A stretch of 64,000 nt of DNA from Cytobacillus oceanisediminis (GCF_004366035.1 NZ_SOEE01000009.1:1-64000); one strand, 5' to 3'; shown: positions 1-8,859, counted from the first letter of the stretch. Notes: generated from the sequence alone by a model not told the origin. Program-made: numbers and translations.

Positions 1-49
1 CCCACGCACCCGTACGTTCTACCCTGGCTACTGAAATAATAGGTCCTAT

Positions 50-114
50 AAAAAAAAGAGCAACCAGTAAAAACTGGTTAACTCAATAATACGAAGCACC
101 CGTTTGTTGAAGAA
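50..114 (+). repeat. dispersed hairpin repeat, copy 1 (degenerate)
   Basis: This is a weak copy: only the right end (gcacccgtttgttgaagaa) is well kept. The hairpin arms AACCAGT/ACTGGTT lie at 62-79. On the minus strand they are followed by a long T tract, so the copy can terminate the CPCC gene whose stop is just above it. Bases 1-49 look like the tail of a further copy. Confidence 0.5.
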
Positions 115-119
115 TTTCA

Positions 120-386
120 TTAAATTGAGGGTTTCCAAACAGGGTCTTTTACGTCTTTCTCATTAGGTTTTCTTACAAACTCAATACACCCATCCTCACA
201 AGCTCCAAACACAAGATAATTTTTTTGTGCTTGCCTTAAAGAAGGGTTATTAGCACCACCGACATAATCTTGATCACTATATTGAACTCCATCATCTTCC
301 CAAAAACAAATACTGCAAATATCATATGTTCCAGGCGGTTCTTCATCTAATGTTTTATAACCGCAACAAGGACAAGTATATTTCAT
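120..386 (-). CDS. CPCC-type cysteine-rich small protein
   Basis: This 88-residue protein begins with a Cys-Pro-Cys-Cys cluster (C5-C8) followed by a second pair, C24 and C27, in a DICSICFWEDD context. That is the hallmark of the CPCC cysteine-rich family, thought to bind a metal through the cysteines; no reaction is known for the family. It has no signal peptide or membrane segment, so it is probably cytosolic. A GGGGTG ribosome site precedes the ATG. It is a single-gene unit followed by a degenerate repeat/terminator. The family assignment is good and the role is unknown. Confidence 0.8.
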   Translation of the reverse strand: MKYTCPCCGYKTLDEEPPGTYDICSICFWEDDGVQYSDQDYVGGANNPSLRQAQKNYLVFGACEDGCIEFVRKPNEKDVKDPVWKPSI

Positions 387-416
387 ACAAACACCCCAAT
401 ACTTATATCATACCTG

Positions 417-507
417 TTCTTCAACTATCCTGCCCCTTTTGTTGCATAAGAAAAAGCTGCCTGATTAGCAGCTGATCTTGGACGAAAGCACCCTTTAGTT
501 GAATAAG
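417..507 (+). repeat. dispersed hairpin repeat, copy 2
   Basis: This is a near-complete 91 bp copy running from TTCTTCAACTATCC to TTTAGTTGAATAAG. Hairpin arms AGCTGC (455-460) and GCAGCT (468-473) are followed on the minus strand by CTTTTTCTTATG. It sits 62 bp past the stop of the YCII gene at 570-944 and is a plausible intrinsic terminator for it. Confidence 0.85.
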
Positions 508-569
508 GTAAATGCGACTAATAGCTATTGAGCTTCACACCTGATACTAGAAGAAAAATGACTTGACCA

Positions 570-944
570 TTATTCTCTCTTCTCGAAGTAGTGGATAGGG
601 CGGATTTCAATCCTCCAGTTAAACTGCTCACCTGCATCCAATTGTGTGGTCGGATGTAAGGAGGCCACCCTAATTGCTTCCTTAATGTCAAGTGCCTCTA
701 TGATGAACACACTGCCTATCATCTCATTTGTTTTGGCAAAAGGCCCCTCAGTAACCTCGACCTTTCCGTTCATCCGCTTCAAGCATTTTACTTCTAAGTC
801 AACACCAACATCCATAATTACTTGACCGCTCTTGTAAAGTTCCTTTAGGTGGGGTTGACATTCGCTCAGCACAGTTTCGATCTCCGCCTTGGGCAGGGCA
901 TCCATTTTCTCTGGGTTGAAGTAACCCAAACACAAGTATTTCAT
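570..944 (-). CDS. YCII/DGPF-family protein
   Basis: The 124-residue protein has the YCII-related (DGPF) fold signature: an N-terminal MKYLCLGYF strand and the conserved EGPFAKTNE motif at about residues 66-74, followed by a hydrophobic strand. YCII proteins are small alpha/beta ferredoxin-like cytosolic proteins; some act as dehydrochlorinase-like enzymes, but most have no known substrate. AAAAAGGAG stands 7 bases before the ATG. It is a lone gene between two repeat copies. A second, only distantly similar YCII gene lies at 1597-1947, so the two are related family members and not a recent duplication. Confidence 0.8.
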   Translation of the reverse strand: MKYLCLGYFNPEKMDALPKAEIETVLSECQPHLKELYKSGQVIMDVGVDLEVKCLKRMNGKVEVTEGPFAKTNEMIGSVFIIEALDIKEAIRVASLHPTTQLDAGEQFNWRIEIRPIHYFEKRE

Positions 945-1030
945 TTTAACGTCTCCTTTTTATAGAAGCAGTTTTTGATTCTAATGGTAATCTGTACTAT
1001 TAAAAAAATTCGACTAGTCTTTATAAAATC

Positions 1031-1119
1031 CTTCTTGAACTATCCTGCCCTATAGTTGAATAAAAAGAACGGCTATAATGGCAGCCGTTCTTTAAGTAAT
1101 GCGCCCGTTAGTTGAATAA
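1031..1119 (+). repeat. dispersed hairpin repeat, copy 3, overlapping a stop codon
   Basis: The central hairpin here is longer than usual: AGAACGGCT (1066-1074) with AGCCGTTCT (1083-1091). The right end (gcgcccgttagttgaata) contains the last codons and the TAA of the YkvA-like gene that ends at 1108. Confidence 0.85.
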
Positions 1120-1488
1120 CTGATAAGCCTTTACAATAAGACATAAGATAATTAAGCTCCAAATCAAAACTATTAGTGAACCAACTATCCAATTTTTCGG
1201 CTTACCATTTTTCATCATTTCTTCTGCTTTAACTTTACAGTCAGACATTACATTTTTTGGTATCATCTTTAATGCAAACATAATTCCCAACGGAACAATA
1301 ATTACATCGTCTAAATAACCAAGAATAGGTATGAAGTCAAGTATTAAATCAATAGGGCTGAACGCATATACAACAACACAAGCTGTAAATGCCTTAGCAT
1401 ACCAAGGTGCTCTTTCATCTTTGTAAGCAAAATAAAGAATGAATACTTGTCGCTTTAAATTCTTCGCCCAAGCCTTTATTTTCTCCAT
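1108..1488 (-). CDS. YkvA-like DUF1232 membrane protein
   Basis: This is a 126-residue DUF1232 protein. The family core SPIDLILDFIPILGYLDD spans residues 44-61 and is followed by another hydrophobic stretch; a C-terminal membrane helix covers about 101-121. YkvA proteins are small membrane-associated proteins of unknown function. AAAAAGGAG precedes the ATG at good spacing. The C-terminal codons Leu-Phe-Asn-stop are written by the end of a dispersed repeat, so the original C-terminus may have been different. It may be co-transcribed with the YCII gene upstream (109 bp gap). Confidence 0.82.
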   Translation of the reverse strand: MEKIKAWAKNLKRQVFILYFAYKDERAPWYAKAFTACVVVYAFSPIDLILDFIPILGYLDDVIIVPLGIMFALKMIPKNVMSDCKVKAEEMMKNGKPKNWIVGSLIVLIWSLIILCLIVKAYQLFN

Positions 1489-1596
1489 TTTGTCTCCTTT
1501 TTACTGTTAAGATTATCTTTTCTATCATAACAACTTTAGTAAACAATACTTCCCCGTGTACAACAGTAAAACCATTCCGCCTATTACCTCCGATGC

Positions 1597-1947
1597 CTAA
1601 AATACTTGACGCAATTCAATCTGACCTTCCCCATGTCCTTGAGGGTCCGGCATCCGCATGGTCCATTCGATGGCATCTTCCCTCGACTTCACATCAATCA
1701 GAATGAACCCGGCAATCAAATCTTGCGATTCTGTAAATGGGCCTTCGGTAACCACCGGCCTTTCCCCTGGATTCGGAAAAGAAATGCGAATTCCATTTGA
1801 ACTTGGATAGAGCCCTTTAGCCATAACCCGCACGCCTGCCTTGACTAATTCCTCATTGTACTTCGTCATGGCTTCCATAAGCTCAGGGCCCGGGAGCTGA
1901 TCGGCTTCCGAATTCTTCGAGGCTTTGACAATCAGCATAAATAACAT
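1597..1947 (-). CDS. YCII/DGPF-family protein
   Basis: This is a 116-residue YCII-domain protein. The start was set at the ATG giving MLFMLIVKAS because AAGAAGGAG lies nine bases before it; a TTG ten codons earlier has no ribosome site. It carries the family motif TEGPFTESQDLIAGF (about 67-81) and a C-terminal GQIELRQVF strand. The role is unknown; homologues of this length are often annotated simply as YciI family and sometimes sit near sigma factors. It probably shares a transcript with the YkvA-like gene downstream. Confidence 0.8.
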   Translation of the reverse strand: MLFMLIVKASKNSEADQLPGPELMEAMTKYNEELVKAGVRVMAKGLYPSSNGIRISFPNPGERPVVTEGPFTESQDLIAGFILIDVKSREDAIEWTMRMPDPQGHGEGQIELRQVF

Positions 1948-1990
1948 ATAAATTTTCTCCTTCTTGTTTAGAGGCAAATCACTATTTTAT

Positions 1991-2085
1991 TTCTTCTTCA
2001 ACTATCCACTTCGTTAGTCCAATAAGGAATTCAACAATAAAGGCGGTTAATCCTTCTTGGATCAACGCACCCTTTAGTTTAAGTA
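1991..2085 (+). repeat. dispersed hairpin repeat, copy 4 (variant)
   Basis: Both ends are recognisable (ttcttcttcaactatcc and cctttagtttaagtaga), but the centre differs: the AGCTGCC hairpin is replaced by a ggttaatccttcttggatcaacg segment. The same variant centre recurs near 24850 and 28110. Confidence 0.6.
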
Positions 2086-2405
2086 GAAACCCTCACAATC
2101 TTTTCTTTACCTAACAATATCTAATCTCTTAAATGTGTTGGGGCATTACAAAAAGACGTCCTCTTATTAAAGAACAGCGCCCGAATACGGAATTTGAATA
2201 AAATATTACTTTGTCTGCCTATTTTACCTAAAGCTTTTTATGGGCAAAAAGCGATTAAGCGTCTTTTAGGTACTTAACATGTTTTTTCTTATGGCAACAA
2301 TTGTTATCAATCATTCCCTAATTGTTCTCATTCTTACCATTTGAATAAATATTCATATGAAACAAACAATATAAGTAATTAAGCTGAAAAATCAGGAGGG
2401 ATCAC
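2086..2405 (+). other. gene-free stretch upstream of a DUF3231 gene
   Basis: There is no coding sequence. A small dyad TTCATATGAA lies at about 2353-2362, about 45 bases before the DUF3231 start, and AATCAGGAGGGATCAC gives a strong ribosome site. I could not assign a promoter with confidence. Confidence 0.4.
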
Positions 2406-2960
2406 ATGCTAAATGTATGGGAAACAGTTATGGATACCATGAAATCGATGACAGATCAAGATGAAGATCAACCTCTTCATGTAGGAGAAGTGATGGCATG
2501 CTGGATTTATTTAGCAGGCCTTGAATTAGCAAAGGTTTCTGTTCAAGCAGGTATAAACACCACTACGGATAACGAACTAAAAGCAATACTTGAAGAAGAC
2601 ATGAAACTAGGGAACAGTCAGAGAGAACGACTTCATGATTTTATGATTAAGGAAGGAATTACATTACCTTCTGCCCCTGAAGATATGCCAAAATCAGACC
2701 CTAACAGTGTTCCGCTCGGTGTTAAATTAACGGATGATGTAATTGCAAACGAATTATCTTTAAAAATTATTAGCTTAATTATGCGTGCTGCTAGTGCTGC
2801 TTCAGAATCGATTCGTTCAGATGTAGGTATATTGTTTATTCAGTTTCAAGCAGAAAAATTAGCTTTCGCGACTAGATTAAAACATTTAATGCGCAAGCGC
2901 GGATGGATTAAAGTCCCACCTTTTTACGTCCCACCTGGTTCTCAACAACCTTTAGGCTAA
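2406..2960 (+). CDS. DUF3231 family protein, single-domain
   Basis: This is a 184-residue, mainly helical protein. It resembles the single-unit form of DUF3231, a Bacillaceae family of about 170 residues per unit thought to form ferritin-like four-helix bundles. Visible family features are HVGEVMACWIYLAGLE near the N-terminus, a central LPSAPEDMP linker, and a C-terminal RGWIKVPPFYVPP. No catalytic residues are known. An AGGAGGG ribosome site precedes the ATG. It is one of four DUF3231 genes in the window; the other three are double-length. A spore or stress role is only a guess from the family's restriction to spore formers. Confidence 0.78.
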   Translation: MLNVWETVMDTMKSMTDQDEDQPLHVGEVMACWIYLAGLELAKVSVQAGINTTTDNELKAILEEDMKLGNSQRERLHDFMIKEGITLPSAPEDMPKSDPNSVPLGVKLTDDVIANELSLKIISLIMRAASAASESIRSDVGILFIQFQAEKLAFATRLKHLMRKRGWIKVPPFYVPPGSQQPLG

Positions 2961-3064
2961 AATTCTATAGTGATATCTACATGAGTGATAAAGGTAGAAA
3001 TTAGGAAAAACAAAAACAATCAAAGGAAATTTTAGGTTTACATAAACACAACTTTAAAGGTAGA

Positions 3065-3101
3065 AAAACGCCAAACCCATATGGATTGGCGTTTTATTTT
3101 T
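3065..3101 (+). terminator. intrinsic terminator after DUF3231 gene
   Basis: A perfect 10 bp stem, AAAACGCCAA/TTGGCGTTTT (3065-3074 with 3086-3095), is followed by ATTTTTT. It is the only clear terminator for the plus-strand DUF3231 gene. Confidence 0.8.
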
Positions 3102-3458
3102 TCTTATTTTATGTAGAATTTTAAAAAACGTTGACGAGTCCCTTTTTCTGATTTTTTATAATACTTTTTACTACAAAAAAAGTAAGGATTTTTTTCAACC
3201 ACTTAACTCATTACAACTACTTTCTAAATTATCCTAAATAATATGTACCTGGCACAAAAGACAAAAAAGGTACAATATAAGCCTTACCTCGATTTTTAAT
3301 TTTAGAGCCCCCTTTAGTGTGTCAATTCTCCATAAATTCAACCCAAATATCCTTTATTAGAGTTATTCCACAAAATGGCCCTTTAATTAAAGAATACTTC
3401 ATAAGCAGAAGATCATTTATACAACATAAAAGTTATTATTAACTCTTTACGCAAATAA

Positions 3459-3492
3459 AAGACGCTTTCTTTATTTCAAGAAAGCGTCTTCT
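3459..3492 (-). terminator. hairpin, likely terminator (bidirectional)
   Basis: The 13 bp perfect stem AAGACGCTTTCTT/AAGAAAGCGTCTT has T-rich flanks on both strands. It could end transcription of the minus-strand gene at 3867-5021, although it lies about 370 bases past that stop. Confidence 0.55.
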
Positions 3493-3866
3493 TTTCAGAA
3501 ATAATCTTCCGTATTCTCGCCGTATTGCTAAGATCCTAAAAACAATATGTTATTAAGTTACGTGCCTGTTTGTTTAAGTACATTTATTCGCATTCTATAC
3601 GTTTTTGTACTAAATGATCTGCACAGGACTTGCGACACCTTCCCCTGCCAAGATGTAAATTCAAAAGATTATAACTGCATGAAATTGTTTTACAATAAAT
3701 GATTTATACCGAGGATATTCACGGCAGCTTGTTTTATTCTGCCGCCATCCCATCACCGTTTTTTTCTTTTACTATAGTCCAGAGAACACATGGGAGACTG
3801 AGGGAAAGAACGTATACAAAAAAAATCTATTAATCTCTAAATTTCCCCGCTCCCCCTTATATGTCG

Positions 3867-5021
3867 TTACGGAAGTTGCCAAGCTACATTATAGTCATCG
3901 TATCCACCATAGTACTGCCAGATTTCTGCCTGTTCGTCAGTACCCGGGAAATCCAGCCAATCTGGATTGCTCGTTGTTAAATCTGAAGGAATGGCAACTG
4001 GGTAATAAGCAACCCAATACGCACCCGGAGTGATTGGTGAGAAGGTCCCCATTGTGATTTCCCAGCTCCATGGAGACGAATAGGTACCAGGTTGTACACC
4101 TTCTCCATGTTGATTTAGATATTCAACAAATGCGTTATATATCGATTGATTATTTGCATAGTCATATTGATTCATCCCCGTTAATGCGGGTTCTACATCA
4201 ATAAAGATAACAGGTCTGACTTTCGAACCATAGACACTTTTCATAACTTCATAGGTTTCCAGTGCTAATTTTGCCTGTTGTTCCCCCCATAAAGTTGGAG
4301 AAATTCCTTCTGGCGACATTTGCATCCCGGATAAAAACCAATAACCATAAAGGTAGCTGGCATCATCTGCTCTTACACTACTAAAATAAATTCCACCGCC
4401 AGTGCTTGCGTCAAATTGCACCTTGCTGCCATAACCTAATTTGCCAATATAAAAATCTTCACCTTCAGGATTCGCTGATGTAGCGGAATCCGATCCGAAT
4501 GCATACTCCGTCATAACATCCGGTTCATTCGAATCTTCCACTGGGTCATTGGAAAAAATGGCTGATTTTTTGGCTGCATGTATGACCGCTGTTTCACTTG
4601 CATGCTCACTTGCCTGCGATTTTCCCTTTTTGTTTTCTACCTTATGTTGATTCTCTGCTTTTCCTTCTGCTTTAGAGTGTGCAGGGACCTCAGGTCTTGC
4701 AGAATCTGCAGGAGCTGATTTTTCACTTGCATGCTCACTTGCCTGTGATTCAATCTTTTTATTTTCTACCTTATCTTGATTCTTTGTTTTCACTTTTTCT
4801 TTGGGCTGTGCAGGAACCTCAGGTTTTGCAGGGGCTACTGGAGTTGCTTTTTTGCTGGCAGTTTCGGGACTGTTTGCTTGTACAGCTCTAACAGGTTCCC
4901 CTTTTGTTTTATCAGGTCCAGCCGCTGCAGTGAAATGGCCTCCTGACAACAATCCAAATGACATTACTGTAGTGACTATAAAAGATTTTACAATTTTTTT
5001 TGTGTTAAGGTATTTTTTCAT
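3867..5021 (-). CDS. secreted GH25-like (lysozyme-fold) protein
   Basis: The start was placed at the ATG of MKKYLNTKK because GAGGAG lies about ten bases before it; the longer reading would need a TTG inside that ribosome site. The 384-residue product has a signal peptide ending near TAAAG. Next comes a low-complexity Lys/Glu/Ala/Pro region holding two repeats of about 40 residues (PEVPA...SQASEHASE; about 64-100 and 104-144). The C-terminal domain resembles a glycoside hydrolase 25 or DUF1906-type barrel: IDVEP at about 274-278 (Asp-x-Glu), then GTYSSPW, YWVAYYP and EIWQYY. This suggests a secreted wall-active or wall-binding hydrolase; catalysis is unproven. It follows another secreted protein gene in the same direction. 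Confidence 0.65.
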   Translation of the reverse strand: MKKYLNTKKIVKSFIVTTVMSFGLLSGGHFTAAAGPDKTKGEPVRAVQANSPETASKKATPVAPAKPEVPAQPKEKVKTKNQDKVENKKIESQASEHASEKSAPADSARPEVPAHSKAEGKAENQHKVENKKGKSQASEHASETAVIHAAKKSAIFSNDPVEDSNEPDVMTEYAFGSDSATSANPEGEDFYIGKLGYGSKVQFDASTGGGIYFSSVRADDASYLYGYWFLSGMQMSPEGISPTLWGEQQAKLALETYEVMKSVYGSKVRPVIFIDVEPALTGMNQYDYANNQSIYNAFVEYLNQHGEGVQPGTYSSPWSWEITMGTFSPITPGAYWVAYYPVAIPSDLTTSNPDWLDFPGTDEQAEIWQYYGGYDDYNVAWQLP

Positions 5022-5075
5022 TCCAATTTTTCTCCTCTTCAATATCGTTACATGTCGCTAAATACGTAGTAAACG

Positions 5076-5963
5076 TTAAGAAAAAGGAGCTGCTTTTGGA
5101 GGTGGTGAAGGTGGAGCGTTCATCCATTGAGAATAGTACTGAATCTCGCGGGAATGATAGATTTTGCCAAGGTTCAAACCGAAATCCCAGTCAAACCAAT
5201 GTGCATCAAAGCTTATTGTGCCTGCACCCGGTTTGAATGGCTCATGTGATTCCCCTCCAGACGTTTGCATGCGTTGTGGAGGATTAGTTACGATCTCAAT
5301 ATCCCCAGGGTGATTCCTATTTTCAGGTGGCGTCTTGTTTTCTTGGTCTTTTAACGGTTTCTGCGACCCTTTAAGAGAACCACTCGTCTTTATTGAAACG
5401 AAAGATCCAGTTTCTTCAATAAAGTCTTCTGACTTAGCATTTAAACTTGGAGTCTGGATGTTGGTTTCTGATGCCTCAGACTTTGATTGGTTTGAGGAGA
5501 GTGACTCAGATGACATAGGGACCACTGGAAGCTTGTTCGTGACATCCAATGGCATCGCTCTTCCTGTTTTTCCTGCATCTTTCACCTTTGCAGCCGTTTC
5601 TGCAGATTCACTAGCCTTTACATTCTTATCTAAAGACGGAGGCACTACCTTTTCAACCCGCCTATTGGTCTTGTCTGGTGATTTTGAAACAGGCTTTACT
5701 GGTACGGTTTGATGGGTACCAGGATTCGTCACTGGTTTTTGACCTATTCCACCTTGACTTTTACTTAGGTTTTTGGGTGTAACGGAAGCTGCTTTTTCCG
5801 TAGCCTTTGGTTTTTCGATAGTATCTAAAACGTGAGTATGTACTGCAGAGTTTTGAGGTTCCGTTTGATCGGCTGCTCTGTTTTTCTCTGCAAATGCATT
5901 ATTTGGCAGGAAAGCGGCTGCCCCTAAAAATAAACCCATCAAAATAAAGTGTCGGGTATGCAT
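5076..5963 (-). CDS. secreted low-complexity protein of unknown function
   Basis: The start is the ATG of MHTRHFILMGL, with AAAGGAGGTGAAATC directly upstream; an ATG 17 codons earlier lacks such a site. A signal peptide ends near NNAFA. The rest of the 295 residues is a disordered region rich in Ser, Lys, Pro and Thr, then a C-terminal patch with aromatic residues (FDAHWFDWDFGLNLG) and a short PPSPPPK tail. I recognise no domain. It lies 54 bp upstream of the GH25-like gene, with no terminator between them, so the two secreted proteins are probably made together. The layout suggests a wall-spanning or surface accessory protein; this is inference. Confidence 0.6.
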   Translation of the reverse strand: MHTRHFILMGLFLGAAAFLPNNAFAEKNRAADQTEPQNSAVHTHVLDTIEKPKATEKAASVTPKNLSKSQGGIGQKPVTNPGTHQTVPVKPVSKSPDKTNRRVEKVVPPSLDKNVKASESAETAAKVKDAGKTGRAMPLDVTNKLPVVPMSSESLSSNQSKSEASETNIQTPSLNAKSEDFIEETGSFVSIKTSGSLKGSQKPLKDQENKTPPENRNHPGDIEIVTNPPQRMQTSGGESHEPFKPGAGTISFDAHWFDWDFGLNLGKIYHSREIQYYSQWMNAPPSPPPKAAPFS

Positions 5964-6353
5964 GATTTCACCTCCTTTCAAAAAGCAGAGAGTGATCACT
6001 TCTATAGACAGCATTCGACATTTTTAGTTAATTTTTGTCGGTTGTTTTGTTCCTTCAACAAAGAAAGAGTTCTTTAAACCTAAGCTTGATCTATAATAAA
6101 TAAGGCGAATTTCCTTGAACAAAAAAGGAGGATTTATTTATAAGTTATGACATTAGTTGTCTATCAAAATGAAAAAAAACGATCTTCAAATTTGAAAATC
6201 GACTCAAAATATTTAACCTAGACACCCGATCGTATTATAAAGTCAACCAGAAATAAAAATATTTCTGGTTGACCATTATTTAAATCGATATATGATAACC
6301 ATAGCCGGGGTAGAATGTAAGCACCCTTGGGACTTGATCCCGTCAACTAAACC
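5964..6353 (+). other. gene-free stretch with two inverted repeats
   Basis: There is no coding sequence. It has an 8-base inverted pair flanking a CAAATTTG centre at 6180-6201 and a perfect 14 bp stem, GTCAACCAGAAATA with its complement, at 6242-6273. The second hairpin may be the terminator or the flank of the degraded IS110 copy that follows. Confidence 0.45.
6242..6273 (+). terminator. 14 bp perfect hairpin beside the IS110 remnant
   Basis: The stem 6242-6255/6260-6273 has a 4 base AAAA loop. Only weak T-rich sequence follows on either strand, so it may be a terminator or part of an element end. Confidence 0.4.
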
Positions 6354-7531
6354 GTTCACCCCCTACTTGTAGAAACTGAGGCTGGTTGGGACGTTGATCT
6401 CGTTGAACACACTCTTGAAGGTCTGGAAAAACTGCATTCCTTTCTCTCAGAAGTTGAGAGAATATCTGGGGTAAAACCTCCATTAGTCATGGAGTCAACC
6501 AGTCACTATCATACTCCGGTAGTCCATTTTTTTGAGGAAAGAGGATACTTGATCATTATTGTTAACCCTTATTGGGCAAAGAGTTCAAGTTTAAGAAAGG
6601 TAAAGACAGATATAATTGATGCCAATCATCTCTGCGAGATGTATTACAAAGAGGATTTGGAACCTTATAAAAAAAGCGGTATCCAGCTCTTGAACCTTCG
6701 AAACCTGACTAGACAGCACGAAAATATTACGGGGATTTATGTGCAAACAAAACTGCAATCCAAGCCGTCTTGGATCAGGTGTTTCCAATATATAGAGGAG
6801 TGTTTGGGGACTTATATTCTGTTGTCTCTCTACTCACCTTACTTGAATTCCCTACATCTCAAAGTATCTTAGAAGCAGGTGAAGAGACAGTTACTAACAC
6901 AATAAAATAGTTATGTCCAAGGCGCTCCATCAAGTGGGCTAAGACAAAAGCAATAGCCCTTTTAGCTGCCGCAAGCCAAAATCCCTTTAGGGAAAATCTC
7001 TACCAAAGCCACATTTTAAGCGTGGAAATGTATATAAAAATGCTTCTGGAATACCAAAAGCATCTATCCAAATTTGAAGAAGAGATAGATGCCTTAGCAA
7101 AAGATATTGAAGAATATAAAATCATCCATTCAATCCCTAAGATCGGAGAAAAGACCGCTGCAACGATCATTTCCGAAATTGCCGAGATTGAACGGTTTGA
7201 TCACCCTAAAAAGCTTGTCGCATTCGCTGGTATTGACCCGAGTATCTTTGAATCAGGTAAATTCAGAGGAACCGTAAACAGGATTACCAAAAAAGGTTCA
7301 AGCCGACTCTTAAGCATACACTGTATATGGCCGTTAGGTGTGCTATTCGGGATTCCAGGAAAAGCAAAACGACGGAGGAACTAATCCCTCGCAATAAAAG
7401 GTTGAGAGAATTCTATAAAAAAACGGGAAGAAGGAAAACCCTTTAAAGTAGCAATAATAGCTGCCAATAAGTTTTTACAATGGATTTATGCCCTTTTGAA
7501 AAGCAGAACGACTTCCCAAGATCTAGCTTAG
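6354..7531 (+). pseudogene. degraded IS110-family transposase
   Basis: Broken reading frames together spell an IS110 (DEDD/Tnp_20) transposase. The N-terminal domain piece reads GVKPPLVMESTSHYHTPVV and KVKTDIIDANHLCE. The Transposase_20 piece reads IHSIPKIGEKTAATIISEIAE, AFAGIDPS and FRGTVNRITKKGSSRL. The C-terminal tail WIYALLKSRTTSQDLA ends at 7531. Frame is lost at least near 6780, near 7320, and at a run of seven A around 7418, and the first catalytic Asp region is not recognisable. The copy is dead. IS110 elements lack long terminal inverted repeats, so I cannot fix its outer ends. Confidence 0.85.
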
Positions 7532-8068
7532 TTACCCAAATGGACTAATAAAAGCAAAACCTCCCAAACATCTAGGTTAGGAAGGTTCTTTGGCATGCTT
7601 ATTTTTAGCATACCATAATATAAAATCCTATTTCATTGAAAAATGTTGACAAACTATTAGCTGGTTTAGTTTAAGTGCAAAATTTCACAAATACTATAAG
7701 ATTTTCAGTTATTACAGAAATGCTGCCCCTTTAGTACAATAAAAACAGCCACCTGTGATGTCAGCTGGATCTAAAAGTCGCACCCTATAGTTTTAAGTAC
7801 ACATCTTCACAAACTCAAAAACTGTCGCTCTATAGATAACAAAATGATACATACAGAAATACTTATAATTAAAATACATATGCTTTCTTGTGATTTTAAT
7901 TAAGTTAAATTTAAATGTCTGACATAGCTACTTGTAAATTTTAAAAAAGCTCTCTATCTAACCCGTAATGCATTAGATTTTTTTTGTTGGTTATACAAAT
8001 TTAAACCATTTTTCTTAAAAACCTCTTTAATACAACGTTCCGAAAGATACACTATACACTTCAAGAAT
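7532..8068 (+). other. gene-free stretch between IS110 remnant and membrane gene
   Basis: I see no gene. It holds the composite repeat at 7662-7836 and an AT-rich tail. A weak hairpin (aaacctcccaaacatctaggttaggaaggttc, written here only by position 7558-7590) may end the IS110 remnant. Confidence 0.45.
7662..7836 (+). repeat. dispersed hairpin repeat, copy 5 (composite)
   Basis: This is the tail of one unit (gtttaagtgcaaaatttcac...attacagaaatgctgcccc) joined to a second unit with centre cagccacctgtgatgtcagctgg, and then a second tail. It shows that units can sit in tandem. It lies about 230 bp past the stop of the gene at 8069-8626. Confidence 0.75.
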
Positions 8069-8626
8069 CTAAATAAGAGGTTTTGTTGCCTTACTATGGA
8101 CCAATTTATGACTTATTAAATAAATAACTAGAAAGAAAGGGAAGGACCAAACGGAATTCCACCCTGGGTATTTGTAAAACCCTAGCCATAAAAATAAGGG
8201 TTCAGCTAGGAAGGCTGTCATAGCTGCAAAAATTAGACCTTTAATAATTGGACTAACCTTCGGCTTAACCTGTAGAAAAAACATGACAGTTACTGGCATA
8301 AGTGCAAAATCCCATGCAATATAATCTGGCATAAGTGGAATCAGTTTATTATAGTATTTCCATAAGCCCAATGTTACCCCGATGTAGTCTAACCATGAAG
8401 ATACTAGCATTGCCCAAAGCCCACCTAATAGTAGACGAGTTTGACTATCCTTATCTCTAAATATAAACCATACAATCCACGGAACCACCGTTAACAATAA
8501 ACTTGTAAACCAGCCAATAGAAAGCACAATATGTTCCGCCCATATTTGACTTAACCTTGAATGGGCATCGTCCACCATTTTGTATTGTTGGTCAATTAAT
8601 TCTCGAATATCTGAAGGAACTATCAT
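8069..8626 (-). CDS. CBO0543-family multipass membrane protein
   Basis: The 185-residue protein has about five hydrophobic segments and matches the pattern of the CBO0543 family: a WIVWFIFRDKD segment, an LDYIGVTLGLWKYY motif, then IPLMPDYIAWDFALMPV. The family is found in spore formers and has no known function. GGGAGG precedes the ATG. It is a lone gene flanked by repeat copies 5 and 6. A possible distant relative, truncated, lies at 30897-31256. Confidence 0.72.
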   Translation of the reverse strand: MIVPSDIRELIDQQYKMVDDAHSRLSQIWAEHIVLSIGWFTSLLLTVVPWIVWFIFRDKDSQTRLLLGGLWAMLVSSWLDYIGVTLGLWKYYNKLIPLMPDYIAWDFALMPVTVMFFLQVKPKVSPIIKGLIFAAMTAFLAEPLFLWLGFYKYPGWNSVWSFPFFLVIYLISHKLVHSKATKPLI

Positions 8627-8672
8627 TACATAACCTCCCTTCCCCTTATAGGTAGCGAAACCTATGAAATAA

Positions 8673-8705
8673 AAAAAGAGACGAATTAATATTTGTCTCT
8701 TTTTT
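8673..8705 (-). terminator. intrinsic terminator, both strands
   Basis: The stem AAAAAGAGAC/GTCTCTTTTT (8673-8682 with 8695-8704) has a T run on each strand. It could back up repeat copy 6 in ending the hydrolase transcript before the membrane gene. Confidence 0.65.
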
Positions 8706-8716
8706 CATTACCTTAT

Positions 8717-8859
8717 TTAATCAAACTGCCCCGTTTGTTCAAAAAGAAAAAGCCACCTGAGATGGCAGCTGGATCTTAAAGTATTGCACCCGCTAGTTTA
8801 AGTATAGTTATTCACAAACTTATCTTTATTTCAGGGATGCTGCCCCGTTTATTCAACAA
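8717..8859 (+). repeat. dispersed hairpin repeat, copy 6 (extended form)
   Basis: This is an extended copy of about 143 bp: core with hairpin AGCCACCTGAGATGGCAGCT, right end cgctagtttaagtatag, then the ttcacaaacttatctttatttcagggatgctgcccc extension ending in ttattcaacaa. It is 25 bp past the stop of the hydrolase gene. Confidence 0.85.

Larger units (their letters stand above)
2961..3866 (+). other. gene-free stretch with two terminator hairpins
   Basis: I find no reading frame worth calling in about 900 bases. It holds the DUF3231 terminator at 3065-3101, a second hairpin at 3459-3490, a short dyad CGGCAG/CTGCCG at 3722-3744, and a repeat fragment (gtgcctgtttgtttaagtac) near 3563. It may be the remains of a lost gene. 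Confidence 0.5.

Noticed and set aside
3722..3744. CGGCAG/CTGCCG dyad as a repeat copy or riboswitch
   Set aside because: It lacks the flanking boxes of the dispersed repeat and any recognisable riboswitch core; recorded only within the gap description.
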